Shown here piece by piece: positions 33,921-45,800 of a DNA stretch of 64,000 nucleotides (the first letter of the stretch is position 1; every line of letters begins with the position of its first letter). The stretch is from the NCBI GenBank assembly GCA_963675135.1, contig OY776130.1:32232001-32296000 (forward strand), read 5' to 3'. The translations under genes were made by a program, and so were the position numbers. The notes beneath the pieces are model-generated. The model was not told where the DNA came from, made no database searches, and was given only the letters and a program-made list of their open reading frames with translations. Origin of the DNA: Galeopsis tetrahit (lineage: Eukaryota; Streptophyta; Magnoliopsida; Lamiales; Lamiaceae).

Positions 33921-35260
33921 ACCACTGATATTTGGACATCCATTCAAAACATAAATTATATGGTCATCACATCTCATTTCTTAGATAATGAATGAAAATT
34001 GCATAAAAGGATTATTAATTTCACAAAAATTAATAATCACGTTGGGGAAGAAATTGGCAAGATGGTTGAGGTTTGTTTGAGAGAGTGGGGGATTGATAAA
34101 GTTTTTTCAATTGTAGTTGATAATGCATCTTCTAATCATACTGCTATTGATTATTTGAAGAAGAGAATGAAAAGTGAAATACATTGTTGTTTGAAGGGAA
34201 ATACTTGCATTTAAGGTGTGCATGTCATTTTCTTAACTTAATTGTTAAGGATGGTTTGAAAGAGCTTAGTACATCGATTAAAAGCATAAGGAATGCAATT
34301 AGTTTCATTCATTTTTTCCTACAAGATTGAATAAATTTAGGGAGTTTGTTGTGTTTGCCAAGTTTAATAATATGTCAATTGTGCATATGGATGTCAAAAC
34401 TAGGTGGAATGCATCTTATAAAATGTTTGATGTTGCATTAAATTTTAATAGGGTGTTTGATAGGATGTCTAAAGAATCAGTACCTTTTTATAAATTATTT
34501 TCATGAAAAGAATGAAAAGGGTAAGAAAGGGTAGGACCTCCAATTGAAGATGATTGGAGGGATTGGGATAACGTGAATCCTTTGATTTTTATTGTCAATG
34601 TTTTGGATATGAGATACAAGCTTCAAATGATCAATATTAGTGTCAAAGAATTAAGAGGTACTCATTGAAAAATAGGAGGTACTTATTGAAAAATTCAAGA
34701 ATTCATTGATACAATGAAAATGAATTTGGTAACTTTGTGGATGGAGTATAAGGAAATGAATGATGTCATGGATGTTGAGAAATAAAATGTGCAAATTGAG
34801 GATGCTAGTTGAGATGATACTAACATTGGTGGTGGTGGTCTTTATGATGAATTGTATGGTGATGTGGATGGACAAAATGAAGAAGAACAACTTCAAGTGA
34901 TATCCAACGAAGAGGATAAGTACCTAGCCGATGAGATTGAAAAATATCTAATCAATCTTTCAATCTTTTGGAGTGGTGAATATGGAGTGAATCTAGGTAC
35001 CAAATCCTTTCTATTATTGCAAAAAAAAAAAAAAAACAATCAATTCCAAGTTCGACCGTTGCTATTGCTAGTGAGTCGACTTTTAGTTTAGACAAAAGGG
35101 TTGTGGATCCTTTTAGGAGCAGTAGGTAGAAGTATTGGTGTGCACTAGTGATTGTCTAAGAGCAGAGAAGATGGACTTTTATAAGGATCCAACCGATGAT
35201 GACCTTAAATTATACAAGGAAATTGAAGAAATTGAAAGGGGTAAGAGTTTATATTATAAA
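33921..35260 (+). pseudogene. hAT transposase core and dimerisation domain
   Basis: Reading frames with stops give 'DIWTSIQNINYMVITSHFLD', 'LREWGIDKVFSIVVDNASSN' (second catalytic aspartate), 'CHFLNLIVKDGLKEL', 'MDVKTRWNASYKMFD' and, near 34905-35260, the hATC dimerisation domain ('NEEDKYLADEIEKYL', a GGRVLD-like and LRAEKMDFYKDPTDDD-like end). A run of about 15 A at 35020 and several stops and shifts disable it. Only copy B includes this part. Confidence 0.88.
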
Positions 35261-35725
35261 TTTTATTAACAGTTTTTAAATTCTCCTTTTATGATATTTG
35301 TTGTTCACTCTTTTTAATTCCTCTTTTGCAGCTACAATTACCAATCAAGATTGTTCTCTAACTAGCATCCAATCCTCAGCTTGAAAAGGTTGAAAAGTAA
35401 TAATATATTTATTTTTACACTTTAATATCTATAAATTGAAATTGATTAAGTTTTATCTTTTGGAGGTCTTTTGAGATTATTGAAGTTGAACGAATATTGT
35501 ATTTTGTATTGTTGAATTTGAATGGGAATTGTATTTTGTATTGTTGAATTTGAACGAGGATTGTATTCTCTTTTAATTTGTGTTTGGCATATTCTATTCA
35601 TGTTTTTAATTTTTAATAATTAATTTAGGTATGAACGGTATAAAACAATATATTAATTTTTTGATATGATTCGCTATATCGACATTTCGGTATGATTTGG
35701 TATGTATCGAAAATTTTGTATGATA

Positions 35726-36007
35726 CTCCCTCCGTCCCACAATAACTTTCACACTTTCCTTTTCGGGACGTCCCACAATAACTTTCACACTCTTAAAAAG
35801 GAAAATCCTTTATAAACTCCACCCTTAGAATATCCTCAATTTTACACAAATGCCATTACTTTTTCTCCACACATACACAAAAGTCAACTCATTCTTTACT
35901 TTATACATAAAGTTTTACAAAATTACCCCTCAAAACTCCACTCATTATTACACTTTCTTAATTTACGTGTCCACCTACCTATGAAAGTTAATACGGGACG
36001 GAGGGAG
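35726..36007. mobile_element. Stowaway MITE
   Basis: 282 bp with CTCCCTCCGTCCCACAATAA ends in inverted orientation (right end ..ACGGGACGGAGGGAG), flanked by TA at 35724-35725 and 36008-36009. It lies within the right subterminal region of hAT-1, whose TTCGGTAT motifs flank it on both sides. Confidence 0.93.
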
Positions 36008-36143
36008 TACAATATACCGAATTTTTGGTACGACATTTGGTATGAGTGTTTTCATACCGAAATTTTCGGTATGATAACAGTATCAATATTTTCGATATAT
36101 AAAATTTCAGTATGATATCGGTATACCGTACCGAACCACCTGA

Positions 36144-36378
36144 TAACAATATCAATATTTTGGAAGGAACGATGCGCATTCATACATGACGATTAAGGCA
36201 AGAGAGAACAGACACACGAGTTCCAATTTTATGTTATGGATTGGGCGCACACATTCTTAGTTGATTATCAATCGACGTTCTTCATCCACTAAAACTCAGT
36301 AGACCAAAACACCCAAGAGGAACAAACCACAATTAGTGGAAATAGATGTTATACGTTGATGCGGGCTTCAACGACGAG
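36144..36378 (+). pseudogene. LINE-A linker and start of RNase H
   Basis: After hAT-1 the LINE frame resumes with 'FWKERCAFIHDD', the usual linker before RNase H, and leads to VDAGFNDE at about 36352-36378, which contains the first RNase H aspartate. hAT-2 interrupts the domain there. Confidence 0.75.
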
Positions 36379-39300
36379 TAAGGCTGAGCAAAAACAAAAA
36401 AAAAAACTGAAAAACCAAACTGAAATATGAATTCGGTTTGGTTTTTCAGTTTCGGTTCGGTTTAATTATCGAAAAATTAGGTTAACCGAAAACCGAACCG
36501 AATTGGGGGACATATAAATATTCTAACCCTAATTCATTTCCTATTCAGCCCCCTTCAGCAGCGCCGCACACAGCGCCCACTCTACCCCACACTCTTCAAT
36601 CTTGGTCCAGCCGTGAGAAGCAATTGAAGTTGCGGCCGCCAGCGCACACACCTAGCGGTCACGCTACCGGCGCGTACCCCACCGTTCGCCCATCGACGCC
36701 GCTGGTTCCCATACCCCACCATTCTTCCCTCGCCTCTCCTTTCTTATCAATCTTTAAACTGCCTTTGCGCGCCCGATTCCCCGCTCATCCAGCCCCACCA
36801 CCACGATCGCCTTGTTAATTTCAGACTTTTCTCTCCCTTCAAGGTGAACTCTTATCTGACGATGCATCCATTTGTTAGTTTATTAAATGTAAAATGTTAA
36901 TATGTGTTAGTGATTTAGTACTTAGAGTTAGTAGTTACTGTTAGTCGTTAGATTAGGGATGGGTGAATTTTTTTGGAACCCGCATGATGACTGGAGTAGA
37001 GAGCCAAGGTTTTGCATAAGCTAAAGGGGAATACATTTATTTTCAATTGTTACTATTCTTGTTATTGCTTACTGGTATTTGTGCATCTTATTTTGGTGTT
37101 GTAATTGAGTTGGCGGCTCTTTGAGGGCATTTCTTATGTCCATCTTAATAATAAATGTTAATCTAATAATTGAGAATATGGAAATAGATTGTAAATTTCT
37201 TTAAATGACAGTTTGAGAATCTGAAACTAATTTACTTTGGTTATTATTTTTTTATACTTTTGTGTAGATGTCTAACAAAAAATACACAAGACGGAAGTAA
37301 TGCGGTGGAAACCGAGTTGGCCCCATCAAAACCCCACTCTTCAACTCTAGTGAATTCTTGAGGAACAAAGAGAAAACCGATAAAGTCGAGATCGAAAGTG
37401 TGAGAGCATTATGAGAAATTCAAGAGCGAGGACGGTGGCGATAGAGCTAAATGTAAGTATTACGAAAAAGTATTTGTTGTAACCCTACTAGAAATGGCAC
37501 TTCATCACTAAATAATCACTTGAAAGCTTGCATGAACAACCCTAGAAATCAAGAAACAAAACAAGGGTTAATAAATTTGTAATCAAACAAAGATGAAAGT
37601 GGTTCTACGATTAATACTTGGAAATTTGAAAAAAATGAGATTAGGGCAGCTCTTGTACGAATGATTGTGATTGATGAAATGTCATTTAAGAATGTGGAGA
37701 GTGAAGTGTTTAAGGATTTTATGAGTAAAGTATGTCCTAGGTTTCGTATTCCTTTTAGGTGGACCGTGTCGAGAGATTGTTATCGATTGTACCTTAATGA
37801 AAGGTCAAAACTGAAGTCTTTCTTGAACGCAAACTGTGAAAGAGTGTATATTACCACTGATACTTGAACTTCGTTGCAAGGAATTAATTATATGTGCGTT
37901 ACTGCTCATTTCATTGATAATGAGTGAAAATTACATAAGAAGATTATCAATTTTGTGTCTATTTCTAGTCATAAAGGTGACTACCTTGGTAGAGCACTAT
38001 AAAATTATCTTCTTGATTGGGGTTTGAGAAATTTATTTACCATAACCGTGGATAATGCATGTTCAAATGATGGGGCTATAAAATTCATGAAAAGAAAAGT
38101 TTGAATTGGGGAACTACAATTGCAAGTGGTAAATACCTCCATATGAGATGTATTGCACATGTAATTAATTTGGTGGTTGGTGAGATATTGATCCTTCAGT
38201 AAAGCATGTGAGAGAGATGCAGTTAGGTACATTATGAATTCACCTACTAGATTGAAGAGATTTATTGATTGTGTGGAGTTGGAATGAATTGAAAGTAAAA
38301 ATCATTGTGTTTGGGTATTCCTATAAGGTTGAATTCAACTAATGAAATGCTTGATAGAGCTGAAAAGTTTGAGGAATTGGATCCATGTTATAAGATTGAT
38401 TTGGGGATTTAAATGTTCCATGTGCTCTTAATTGGAATTGTGTTCGTAAGTATGCTAATTTGTTGAAGCATTTTCATAAGTGATTTGTGTTGCATTTTGA
38501 ATGATTGGATGGTAAGTACAAATTATGAGACTAAGAGGTTAGGTGATTCTATGAAAAAGAAATTTGATAAATATTGGGGAGATGCGGGAAAAATGAACAA
38601 AATCATCTTTTGGGGTAATGTGTTTGATCCACGTGATAAATTGGGGGTATTTGGAGTATTCTTTGGTTGAGATGTATGGGGCGAAAAAGGGTGATACTAT
38701 CTTTCTAGAGGTGAGAAATGAGCTTTTTGAGGTGTTCAATAAATATAATGCCAAGTATCAGTCATTGAATGAAGCAAATGAGAACACGTCAAGTTCAAGT
38801 GGGGCGCTTAATTGTGAAGAAGATAGTGATATGTCGCTCTCTAAATCAAGATACAAGAGAAAAGGAATTGAACGTGGGATGGTCAGTCGAAAGCAAAGTG
38901 AGCTTGAACTCTACTTGAGTGAAGCCACTTTAGATGGGAAATTTGACTTTTTAATGTGGTGGAAGGTCAATTCCAACCAATTTCAAATTCTTTCAAGCTC
39001 GTGATATTTTAGTCGTTCCAATTTCAACTATTGCTTCGTAGGCTGCATTTAGTGCCGGTGGAAGGGTACTTGATGCATTTAGGAGTTCTCTAACCCCTAA
39101 GATAGTTGAAGTTTTGATTTGTGCTCAAGATTGGCTTCGACATTCAACATATCCCGTTTATGAAGAATTAATTGAAGAACTTGAGACTCATGAGAAAGGT
39201 AACAAAGTTCTAACTTCTAAGTTTATGTGAATATTTATCTTTTTTTGATGTTGTAATTTTTTGGACTTATTAATGTGTTATTTTTTTATTTTTAGACTTA

Positions 39301-39733
39301 CCAACAATTTTGAGCCCGAAAACTCATGTGTTAGTGCATCATTAAGATCAAGCCCTATCATGGAGCTAGAGATTGAAGAGAGCTTAGGAAAAGTTGGAGG
39401 CAAGGTGTCACGGAGCTAGAGACTCTTAATTTTATCTTTTGAACTATTTTGAATTGTTTTTAAGAGTATTTAAATGTTTAAACTATGTTATTTGGATTGT
39501 TATTTTGAGTTCTGGGCTATATTTGGGGCTGTATTTGGTTAATTTGAACTATTTGGGCTGTTATTTGAAATTTCATAATTGTTAAGTATATTTCGGTTTT
39601 CAATTTTTTATCGAAATCGAACCGAATAATGCGGTTCGGTTATTTTCAATTTTACCCTCCCGCGATTCGGTTTCGGTTAATTATAATGAAATTCGGTTTA
39701 TAAACTTCGGTTCGGTTGCGTTGCACACCCTTA
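36379..39733 (+). mobile_element. hAT-2: decayed hAT transposon in the LINE-A RNase H
   Basis: Ends TAAGGCTGAGCA and (inverted) TAAGGGTGTGCA, both followed inward by clusters of CGGTTCGGTT motifs (36430-36510 and 39590-39715). Flanking 8-bp duplications ACGACGAG (36371-36378) and GCGACGAG (39734-39741) match at 7 of 8 positions. The 3355-bp element contains a broken hAT transposase on the plus strand. Its 5' part (36540-36830) is unusually GC-rich, probably the transposase leader. Confidence 0.92.
37268..39202 (+). pseudogene. hAT-2 transposase remnants
   Basis: Degraded BED finger near 37440-37545, 'RAALVRMIVIDEMSFKNVES' near 37650, 'FTITVDNACSNDGAIKFMKR' near 38035-38095 (second catalytic aspartate), and a hATC domain at about 38930-39200 ('VVPISTIAS', 'GGRVLDAFRSSLTPKIVEV', 'EELIEELETHEKG'). 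Multiple stops and shifts. It is a different lineage from hAT-1. Confidence 0.85.
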
Positions 39734-40150
39734 GCGACGAGGATAGAAAATACACGGTTGGCTTCGTAGTCCGAAATCGAGACAGGAATCCATTTTTTGC
39801 AGGATATTCCAAAATTAGACCAACATGGACGATCTTGGGGGCGGAATTGACAACAATTCTAGAAGGAATAAGAGCGTGAGTGCAAAGGAACATCCCCGTC
39901 GAAGGTGTCCGCTCGAACTCACTCGAGGCAATCTCTCTTATTCGGAAAGAACACCCAATACCAGGGCCGGAAGGACCCACACTGGAATTGATCTGGAGGG
40001 AGATAAGTAAAAATTTAGTGTGAAAATTTCAACATATCTCTCAAAGACGAAACAAGACGACCCATGAATAGGTACGGCTAACCCGAAACTCTCCCACCCC
40101 TCACGAATGGATCGGAGCAGATATTCCCCGATGGATTGTAAATATGTTCT
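39734..40150 (+). pseudogene. LINE-A RNase H, distal part
   Basis: Directly after hAT-2 the frame reads 'DRKYTVGFVVRNRDRNPFFA', then 'ILGAELTTILEGIRA' with the catalytic glutamate and, after a frameshift, 'EGVRSNSLEAISLIRKE'. In most relatives the last block has Asp where Asn is found (S-N-S versus S-D-S), so a catalytic residue is probably lost. The 3' end of the LINE and a poly(A) tract could not be located. Confidence 0.8.
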
Positions 40151-40556
40151 GAAGTGTCATCTTTTCCATTTGAATTAAAATATATACTGTATATATATCA
40201 TTTCCAAACAATAATACAAAAATAGTCATACAAAGGATGTGTACATGTACTAGATGACACGGTAGCAATATCGAGGAATTACTTTTACTTTTTCCCCCTC
40301 TTTGCCTCAAAATTCAACACTTTTTGACTACCAATTCACACATTCATCGTTGATCGTGTAATCCCCCGCCTAAATTAAAAGTCCAACTAATTATATTCTT
40401 CACTTTAATCAATTTTTGTAAAGTCATATATGCCTTTTAATTTCTTTAATTTGTACACACCCAAAATACCCATGCGCCGTAGGACCCTCCACCAAACTAC
40501 TATGCAATATAATCGCCCAAAAAATATCAATATTTATTTATTGACCGGTAATTTTA

Positions 40557-40610
40557 AAAGAATCGCATACTCTTTTTTTTTTTTTTTTTGAACATAAAGA
40601 ATCGCATACT
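40557..40610 (-). mobile_element. 24-bp retroinsertion with 15-bp target duplication
   Basis: AAAGAATCGCATACT occurs at 40557-40571 and 40596-40610. Between them are 24 bases that on the minus strand read ATGTTC, 17 A and G. Six unique bases plus poly(A) between long duplications is the signature of an extremely 5'-truncated LINE or SINE insertion. Confidence 0.75.
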
Positions 40611-41464
40611 TTATGACCGAAAAAAAAGCATGATTTTAATTTTTTTTATGACAATTATACTTTGTTTTATCTTAATATAATAAAATAAATAATAGAAATA
40701 TAACAAAGTATAAAGCTAACAATAACGTATTAGTTGGTTTAATCAACCTTATTAGTTAATTTCAATGAATAATATGTTTATATGCAACCAGTGCATAAAA
40801 AATATTATTTATAGGTATGCAGTAAATATATTATGTAGTAGTAAAATAAAATATAATATGAAATAACTAAAATATAAAATTTGTGCGTTTTTAAGTGCAA
40901 TTCGAAGTGAATAAATGCACTTTGGATTCCAAAATTATTGCCATTTCTTAAAGTGGCATAGCATTAACAATACTACAATTTAGAAATACTTTTTTAGTCA
41001 ATAATTCATCGTGGTGTTGGGCAAAGGACAAGATAATAAATCAATTTAAACACTACTGCCTTTAGTACTCAAATAATTTTGTGTAATTATCCCACTTAAT
41101 ACCATTTGGATTTCTAAATACATAAGAATGTAGCTTCTTTTTTTTTTTTTTAATATGGAAAACAGGCAATTTTGAAAGATGAAAAAAAAAAAAACTACTA
41201 GACTATGAAATTAGTTTGTTGTTAAAAAGAGAGTTTCGTAATTTTTCGTTAAACATTTGCTATGCAATTAGGCATACCTTAGACCCCTCTCTTCAAATAA
41301 AATTTTGATTTACTGATTTATAAAAATTATGTGACAGATAAATTACCTAATGAACCCTGATTTTTTTATCCAATTCATGATGTTCATTTAGTAATTCGAA
41401 AAAAGTATCTCAGAGTTGGTTGGATAAATTTGATAATATACTCAAACTTTGAGGTTATTAACAT

Positions 41465-41510
41465 AACTTTACCCAACATTTTTTTTTTGACGGGAACTTT
41501 ACCCAACATT
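41465..41510 (-). mobile_element. 14-bp retroinsertion with 16-bp target duplication
   Basis: AACTTTACCCAACATT occurs at 41465-41480 and 41495-41510. The 14 bases between read CCCGTC plus 8 A on the minus strand. Same architecture as 40557-40610. Confidence 0.72.
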
Positions 41511-42730
41511 TAATAAAAGGGAGAAGTGGGTAAAATACCACGTTAATTTTATTTAATTTAAAAAATAAATTGCTCATTTTTATAGAAAAAAATATACCCA
41601 TAGAGTCACTAAGATAAATATACCATCGAATGAAAATATGAAAGAAAAAAAAATCGTTAGAAAACATGTTGTCGAAGAAACGACATTCCAAGTAGTTCCC
41701 GGAAATTAGAAAGTAGAAAGATGTAAATGAAAGATTTGAGCTAGTGGTGTAGATTTAAGATTTAAGGGTATATTTTTTTTTTAAGACTCAAGTTTAAAAT
41801 TTCTAAAGTGCAGTTTATACATAGTTTTGCTCTGACTTTAAATGGAATTCGCAAGTAGACGGTGAGATTGATCTCCTAATTGTAAATGATTTGAAACTAA
41901 TATTTTGTTAAGTGTATTAAACCGAAATAAAATAAGTTTGTGGAAGAAAAGAAGCATGCCTTATTTTGTAACTAAATACAGTATTTTTTATTTATTTTGC
42001 CGTTCAGATCTGGTCATTTCAGAACCCAAAATAAATGAGACGTGGGGTATGAAATGTGGTGTAAAGACATTAAAAAAAAAAAAAAAAAAATTCTTCTACA
42101 GGTACTTTCAATTTTTTTTTTAACGTTTAATAATAACTTTCACATTTTTAAAATGATTTTTTTTTTATAAAATACACCACACAATATACTCAATTTTTCA
42201 TTTTTAACTTTTCTTCATATATACATAAAAGTCAACTCATTTTTTTTATTTTATACATAAAATTTTATAAAGTAATTTTGGGAGGGAATAGAATATATAT
42301 TGTACGAGTAATATTGATCATTTGACTATTACTCCATATTTAGTTGGAAGTGGTGCTTCCTCTTTCACAATAAGAGTTTTTCAACTTTTTTTATTTTTTT
42401 TTTCCGTTTGACCCAATAACAATTTTTATCTTTTTGATAAATTAATCCCTCAATTACATCATTCCTAATACATGTATTTATTCTATTAAGTGGCTGGAGT
42501 AATTTTTTTTAAAAAAGTCGGTTGTTTCCTTTATTGTGTAATTAATAAAAGATGAGAAATACTAATATTAGTGGGTGAGGAACAGTATGTGAATTAATAG
42601 TAAATGATTATTAAGGCACTAAAAGAACAAACAGCCCGAATCTTGGATAAAAGGACAATTCTGCTCTCTCAAAACGCGCTACACACTACAACAACAGCTG
42701 TAGTAGTAGTGTACTCCTGTACTCCCCTTT

Positions 42731-42780
42731 TCCCCCTCCCTCTCCCTCTCCCTCTCCCTCTCCCTCTGCTAATATAAAAA
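42731..42780 (+). promoter_or_regulatory. Core promoter region of the DUF642 gene: CCCTCT-type repeat and TATA-like box
   Basis: A pyrimidine tract of repeated TCCCTC units (about 42731-42767) is followed by TATAAAAA at 42773-42780, 40 bp before the ATG. Pyrimidine patches near the start site are common in plant promoters. If this TATA is used, the leader would be only about 10-15 bases, so an upstream start with the tract in the leader is also possible. Confidence 0.5.
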
Positions 42781-42819
42781 CCACACATTCAGAATCAGAA
42801 TTTGTGTAATAAATTAGAC

Positions 42820-45800
42820 ATGATTTGGAGCTCAACAATGTGCATTTGGACTTGGATCTCTCTTTTCCTCTTTCTCTCTGCTGCTGCTGCCGCCGTTGTT
42901 GAAGACGGTACGCCTCTCTCTCTCTCAAGGTTTTCAATAATACATTGGCTTTAGGGCTTAATTAAATCAATTGAAAGATCTGTAACAAAATGTGTTGAAT
43001 CTGAATAAAAAACGTTGTGTATTTGGTAAGAGAATGTTTGAATTTGGCAACCTTGAAGGGTGTGCTGTGTAAGTGTAATGAGTATCATCATCATCTCCAC
43101 GCCTTCAATCTTGCTGCTGGGCCCCAATTTTTGCATTCATTGTGTTTGTGCTCCTAGGAATATATTAATATCTGCTTATTTTAATTTTAAAAGGAATTTA
43201 AAGTTAATAGAGTAGGAATCTAGTTAATCAAATATTATGCTAATACAATGTTCAGTTGTATTACTGCGCTGTTACTTAATTCTTGTTTCCACGGCCGTAT
43301 TTTTAATTGATTTCACTAAATAATATTATCTCGTTTCCACTTAATTTTTTCATTTGTTTTTTTGCATCAAGATTAAGTGATATATTATACTCCAGTATAC
43401 TCTAATAAGTTGTTAGAAAATAGAAAAAAATAAAATTAAAAAAGTTAGAGAAATATAGTGGGTAGTTCTCAAAGTTAATTATTTTATGAATATTAGTATG
43501 AAATAAGTTGGTATTTCATCACACTAGTACACGAGTGTCGGCATGTTTTGTAACACTCTATAATGAACACTATTTCACCACAAAACTTTCAATGGCTCTA
43601 AAACCTCCATTTTTTTTTTCATCGCATTTATGAATATCATTGTATTGATTTTTATGATATTTTGACTTTTTTTTATTAAATCAAAGAATAAATAATTTAA
43701 ATTAAAGTCAGATCCCGTAAATAATTCAATAACGAGTTCTCATAGTACTCAACGTCTCAACATTATACTAATACTTCACCCGTCTCTAGATATTTTGTAC
43801 ACTGGTATTATTTTTAACACTCTACACCCCTCAAAAAAATAAATGTTCTTCCGTAAATTTCACTTTTAAAATATCCATACAAAATATCTTTATTTTTAGA
43901 ATCTAAACATATACTTAATTCAATTTATTTTTTATATATTTATAAAATTACTATTTTACATAATATTTTTTTGTTAAATAGCGTGTGCAAAGTGTTAGGG
44001 GGTAAGAGGTAATTTTAGCCTTGTCAAATTAATTTTAAATAAGGATGTTGTATAATTCCTTCACTGTAAATGGACAGTACTTGCATGATGGGCTAACACC
44101 ATGACCTGAATTATTGGGCCATGGCCCAGACACGGTTAAAAATCAATAACGCTTTCTATTTGTTCTTATGCCTGTAAACTGCACATATTATCCTTACATT
44201 TTTTAAAAAAAAATTATTTATTTGTATTATATTTATTTATTTTTTTAATTTTTATGTTCAAAAGTAGTACTTCTTCCGTTCTACGGTTCTAGGATTACTT
44301 TTACATATAACAAGTTTTGAAAAGTAATTTTATATATAAAAAAAAAATTATTATAAAGGTAAAATTTATAAATGAATTTTAATTTTAGAATGTTTCGAAA
44401 AAAAAAAAAAGGTATGAAAGTGAGGAGAAAATTTATGGAGGGAGAGAGGTAATAGTACTCCATTTTTTTTTAACGCGGCTTCTTTCTTTAATGTTGGCTA
44501 AAGTCGCAAGATGTCAGAAAAGTGTGGCGCCTTTTGTCTTATTACAGGAGGAGTTAGGTCTTCGCTACATTTACATCAACATCCCATGTGTATTTTTGAC
44601 CCATTACAGTCTTCTGGGCCCTATCCCATTTGGATTTAAGTTACACTACTTATTTGTTCTACAATACTAGTACTAGTAGCTAAAAAAAAAAAACTAAACT
44701 TCACTATTTAATCTTTTTACATTATTATCTTCAATAAAAAATTACATGAGACTTGTTTTTATCTATGAATCATAGTAATTCTTAAACCATTAGAAATCAT
44801 TTAAATTGAAAAAGAAAAAAAAATTAGAAATGGTAATGCATATTTTAAATGGATAGAGTTGCTTTCAGCCTGAATCAATCAAATTCAGCTCTGAAATGAA
44901 AGAATTCTTGAATTTGTATAGAGGTTAAGAATTAATTTTGTTATAGTATTAATTTATAATATTTACTGCCTTGCAGGCGCACTCGAGAATGGCGACTTCG
45001 AGTCGCCACCGACGGGCGGGTTCTCCTCCGATGGCAGTCTCTCCGACGGTCCGGCGTCGATCCCGAGCTGGAAAACGAACGGCACAGTGGAGATAGTGGA
45101 ATCGGGTCAGAAACAGGGCGGAATGATCCTGATCGTACCGGAGGGGGCCCACGCCGTCCGCCTGGGCAACGACGCCGAAATCAGCCAGGAAGTGAAGGTG
45201 GAGAAGGGGGCGCTCTACTCCGTCACGTTCAGCGCGGCCCGCACGTGCGCCCAGCTGGAGTCACTGAACGTGTCGGTGCCGCCGGCGTCGCAGAACATAG
45301 ATCTGCAGACGCTGTACAGCGTGCAGGGATGGGATTCGTACGCGTGGGCTTTTCAGGCGGAGGAGGAGGTGGCGCGTGTCGTCTTTAGAAATCCCGGCAT
45401 GGAGGATGACCCCACTTGTGGCCCCATTATTGATGATATTGCTATTAAGAAGCTCTTTGTGCCGGTGAAGCCCAAAGGTTAGATACTAATTTCCTTTTAT
45501 ATTATTCCAACATTTTGATTATAGCATTTTCATCTAAATTTTTTTATTGAGATTGCCAAAATAAGTTGTTAGATTAGTTGGTAAAAAAAAGAAAAAGGAA
45601 TGAGTAATTTTACTGGGACGGAAGAAAAAAGAAAGTCGTGTAGCTTTAACTGGCCGAACGAAAGTAAAAAGAAAGTCGTGTAGCTTTAACTGGCTGAACG
45701 AAAGTAAAAAGAAAGTTGGATAGCTTTCACTGGTGGAACGAAATATATTAGTTTACACAGTGCAACTAATGTACATTAGACTAACTTTTAGATTCATAGG

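Larger units (their letters stand above)
31052..33984 (+). repeat. Duplicated hAT segment, copy B
   Basis: Second copy of 25674-28579, with scattered substitutions and small indels; it contains about 27 bp near 32640-32665 that are missing in copy A. Unlike copy A it continues into the rest of the transposase. Confidence 0.92.
2119..36143 (+). mobile_element. hAT-1: hAT-superfamily DNA transposon, greatly enlarged by nested insertions
   Basis: Both ends carry many copies of a TTCGGTAT/ATACCGAA subterminal motif: the left end at about 2119-2356, starting TAGGGGTGAG, and the right end at about 35630-36143, ending ACCACCTGA. Between them lies a broken hAT transposase (BED finger near 31928-32240, core from 33921, dimerisation domain near 34900-35250). 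The LINE-A frame breaks at the left end and resumes just after the right end, which supports a single insertion. The terminal repeats match only weakly and I could not find a clear 8-bp target duplication, so the exact ends are uncertain. Mariner (2359-25515) and a Stowaway MITE (35726-36007) were inserted into it. Confidence 0.6.
40151..42730. other. AT-rich intergenic DNA
   Basis: No gene recognised. It holds two tiny LINE-type insertions (listed separately), several long A/T runs and a degenerate Stowaway-like stretch at about 42115-42300 that resembles the interior of the MITE at 35726. Confidence 0.6.

Noticed and set aside
2119..36143. An exact 8-bp target duplication for hAT-1
   Set aside because: GACATGAT on the left and GATAACAA on the right agree at only four positions, so I do not claim one.
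36624..36818. Proline-rich plus-strand ORF
   Set aside because: GC-rich leader of hAT-2; short, no domain, and upstream of the transposase start.
42686..42937. Minus-strand ORF over the start of the DUF642 gene
   Set aside because: Produced by the CCCTCT tract (Glu/Gly repeats) and antisense to exon 1.
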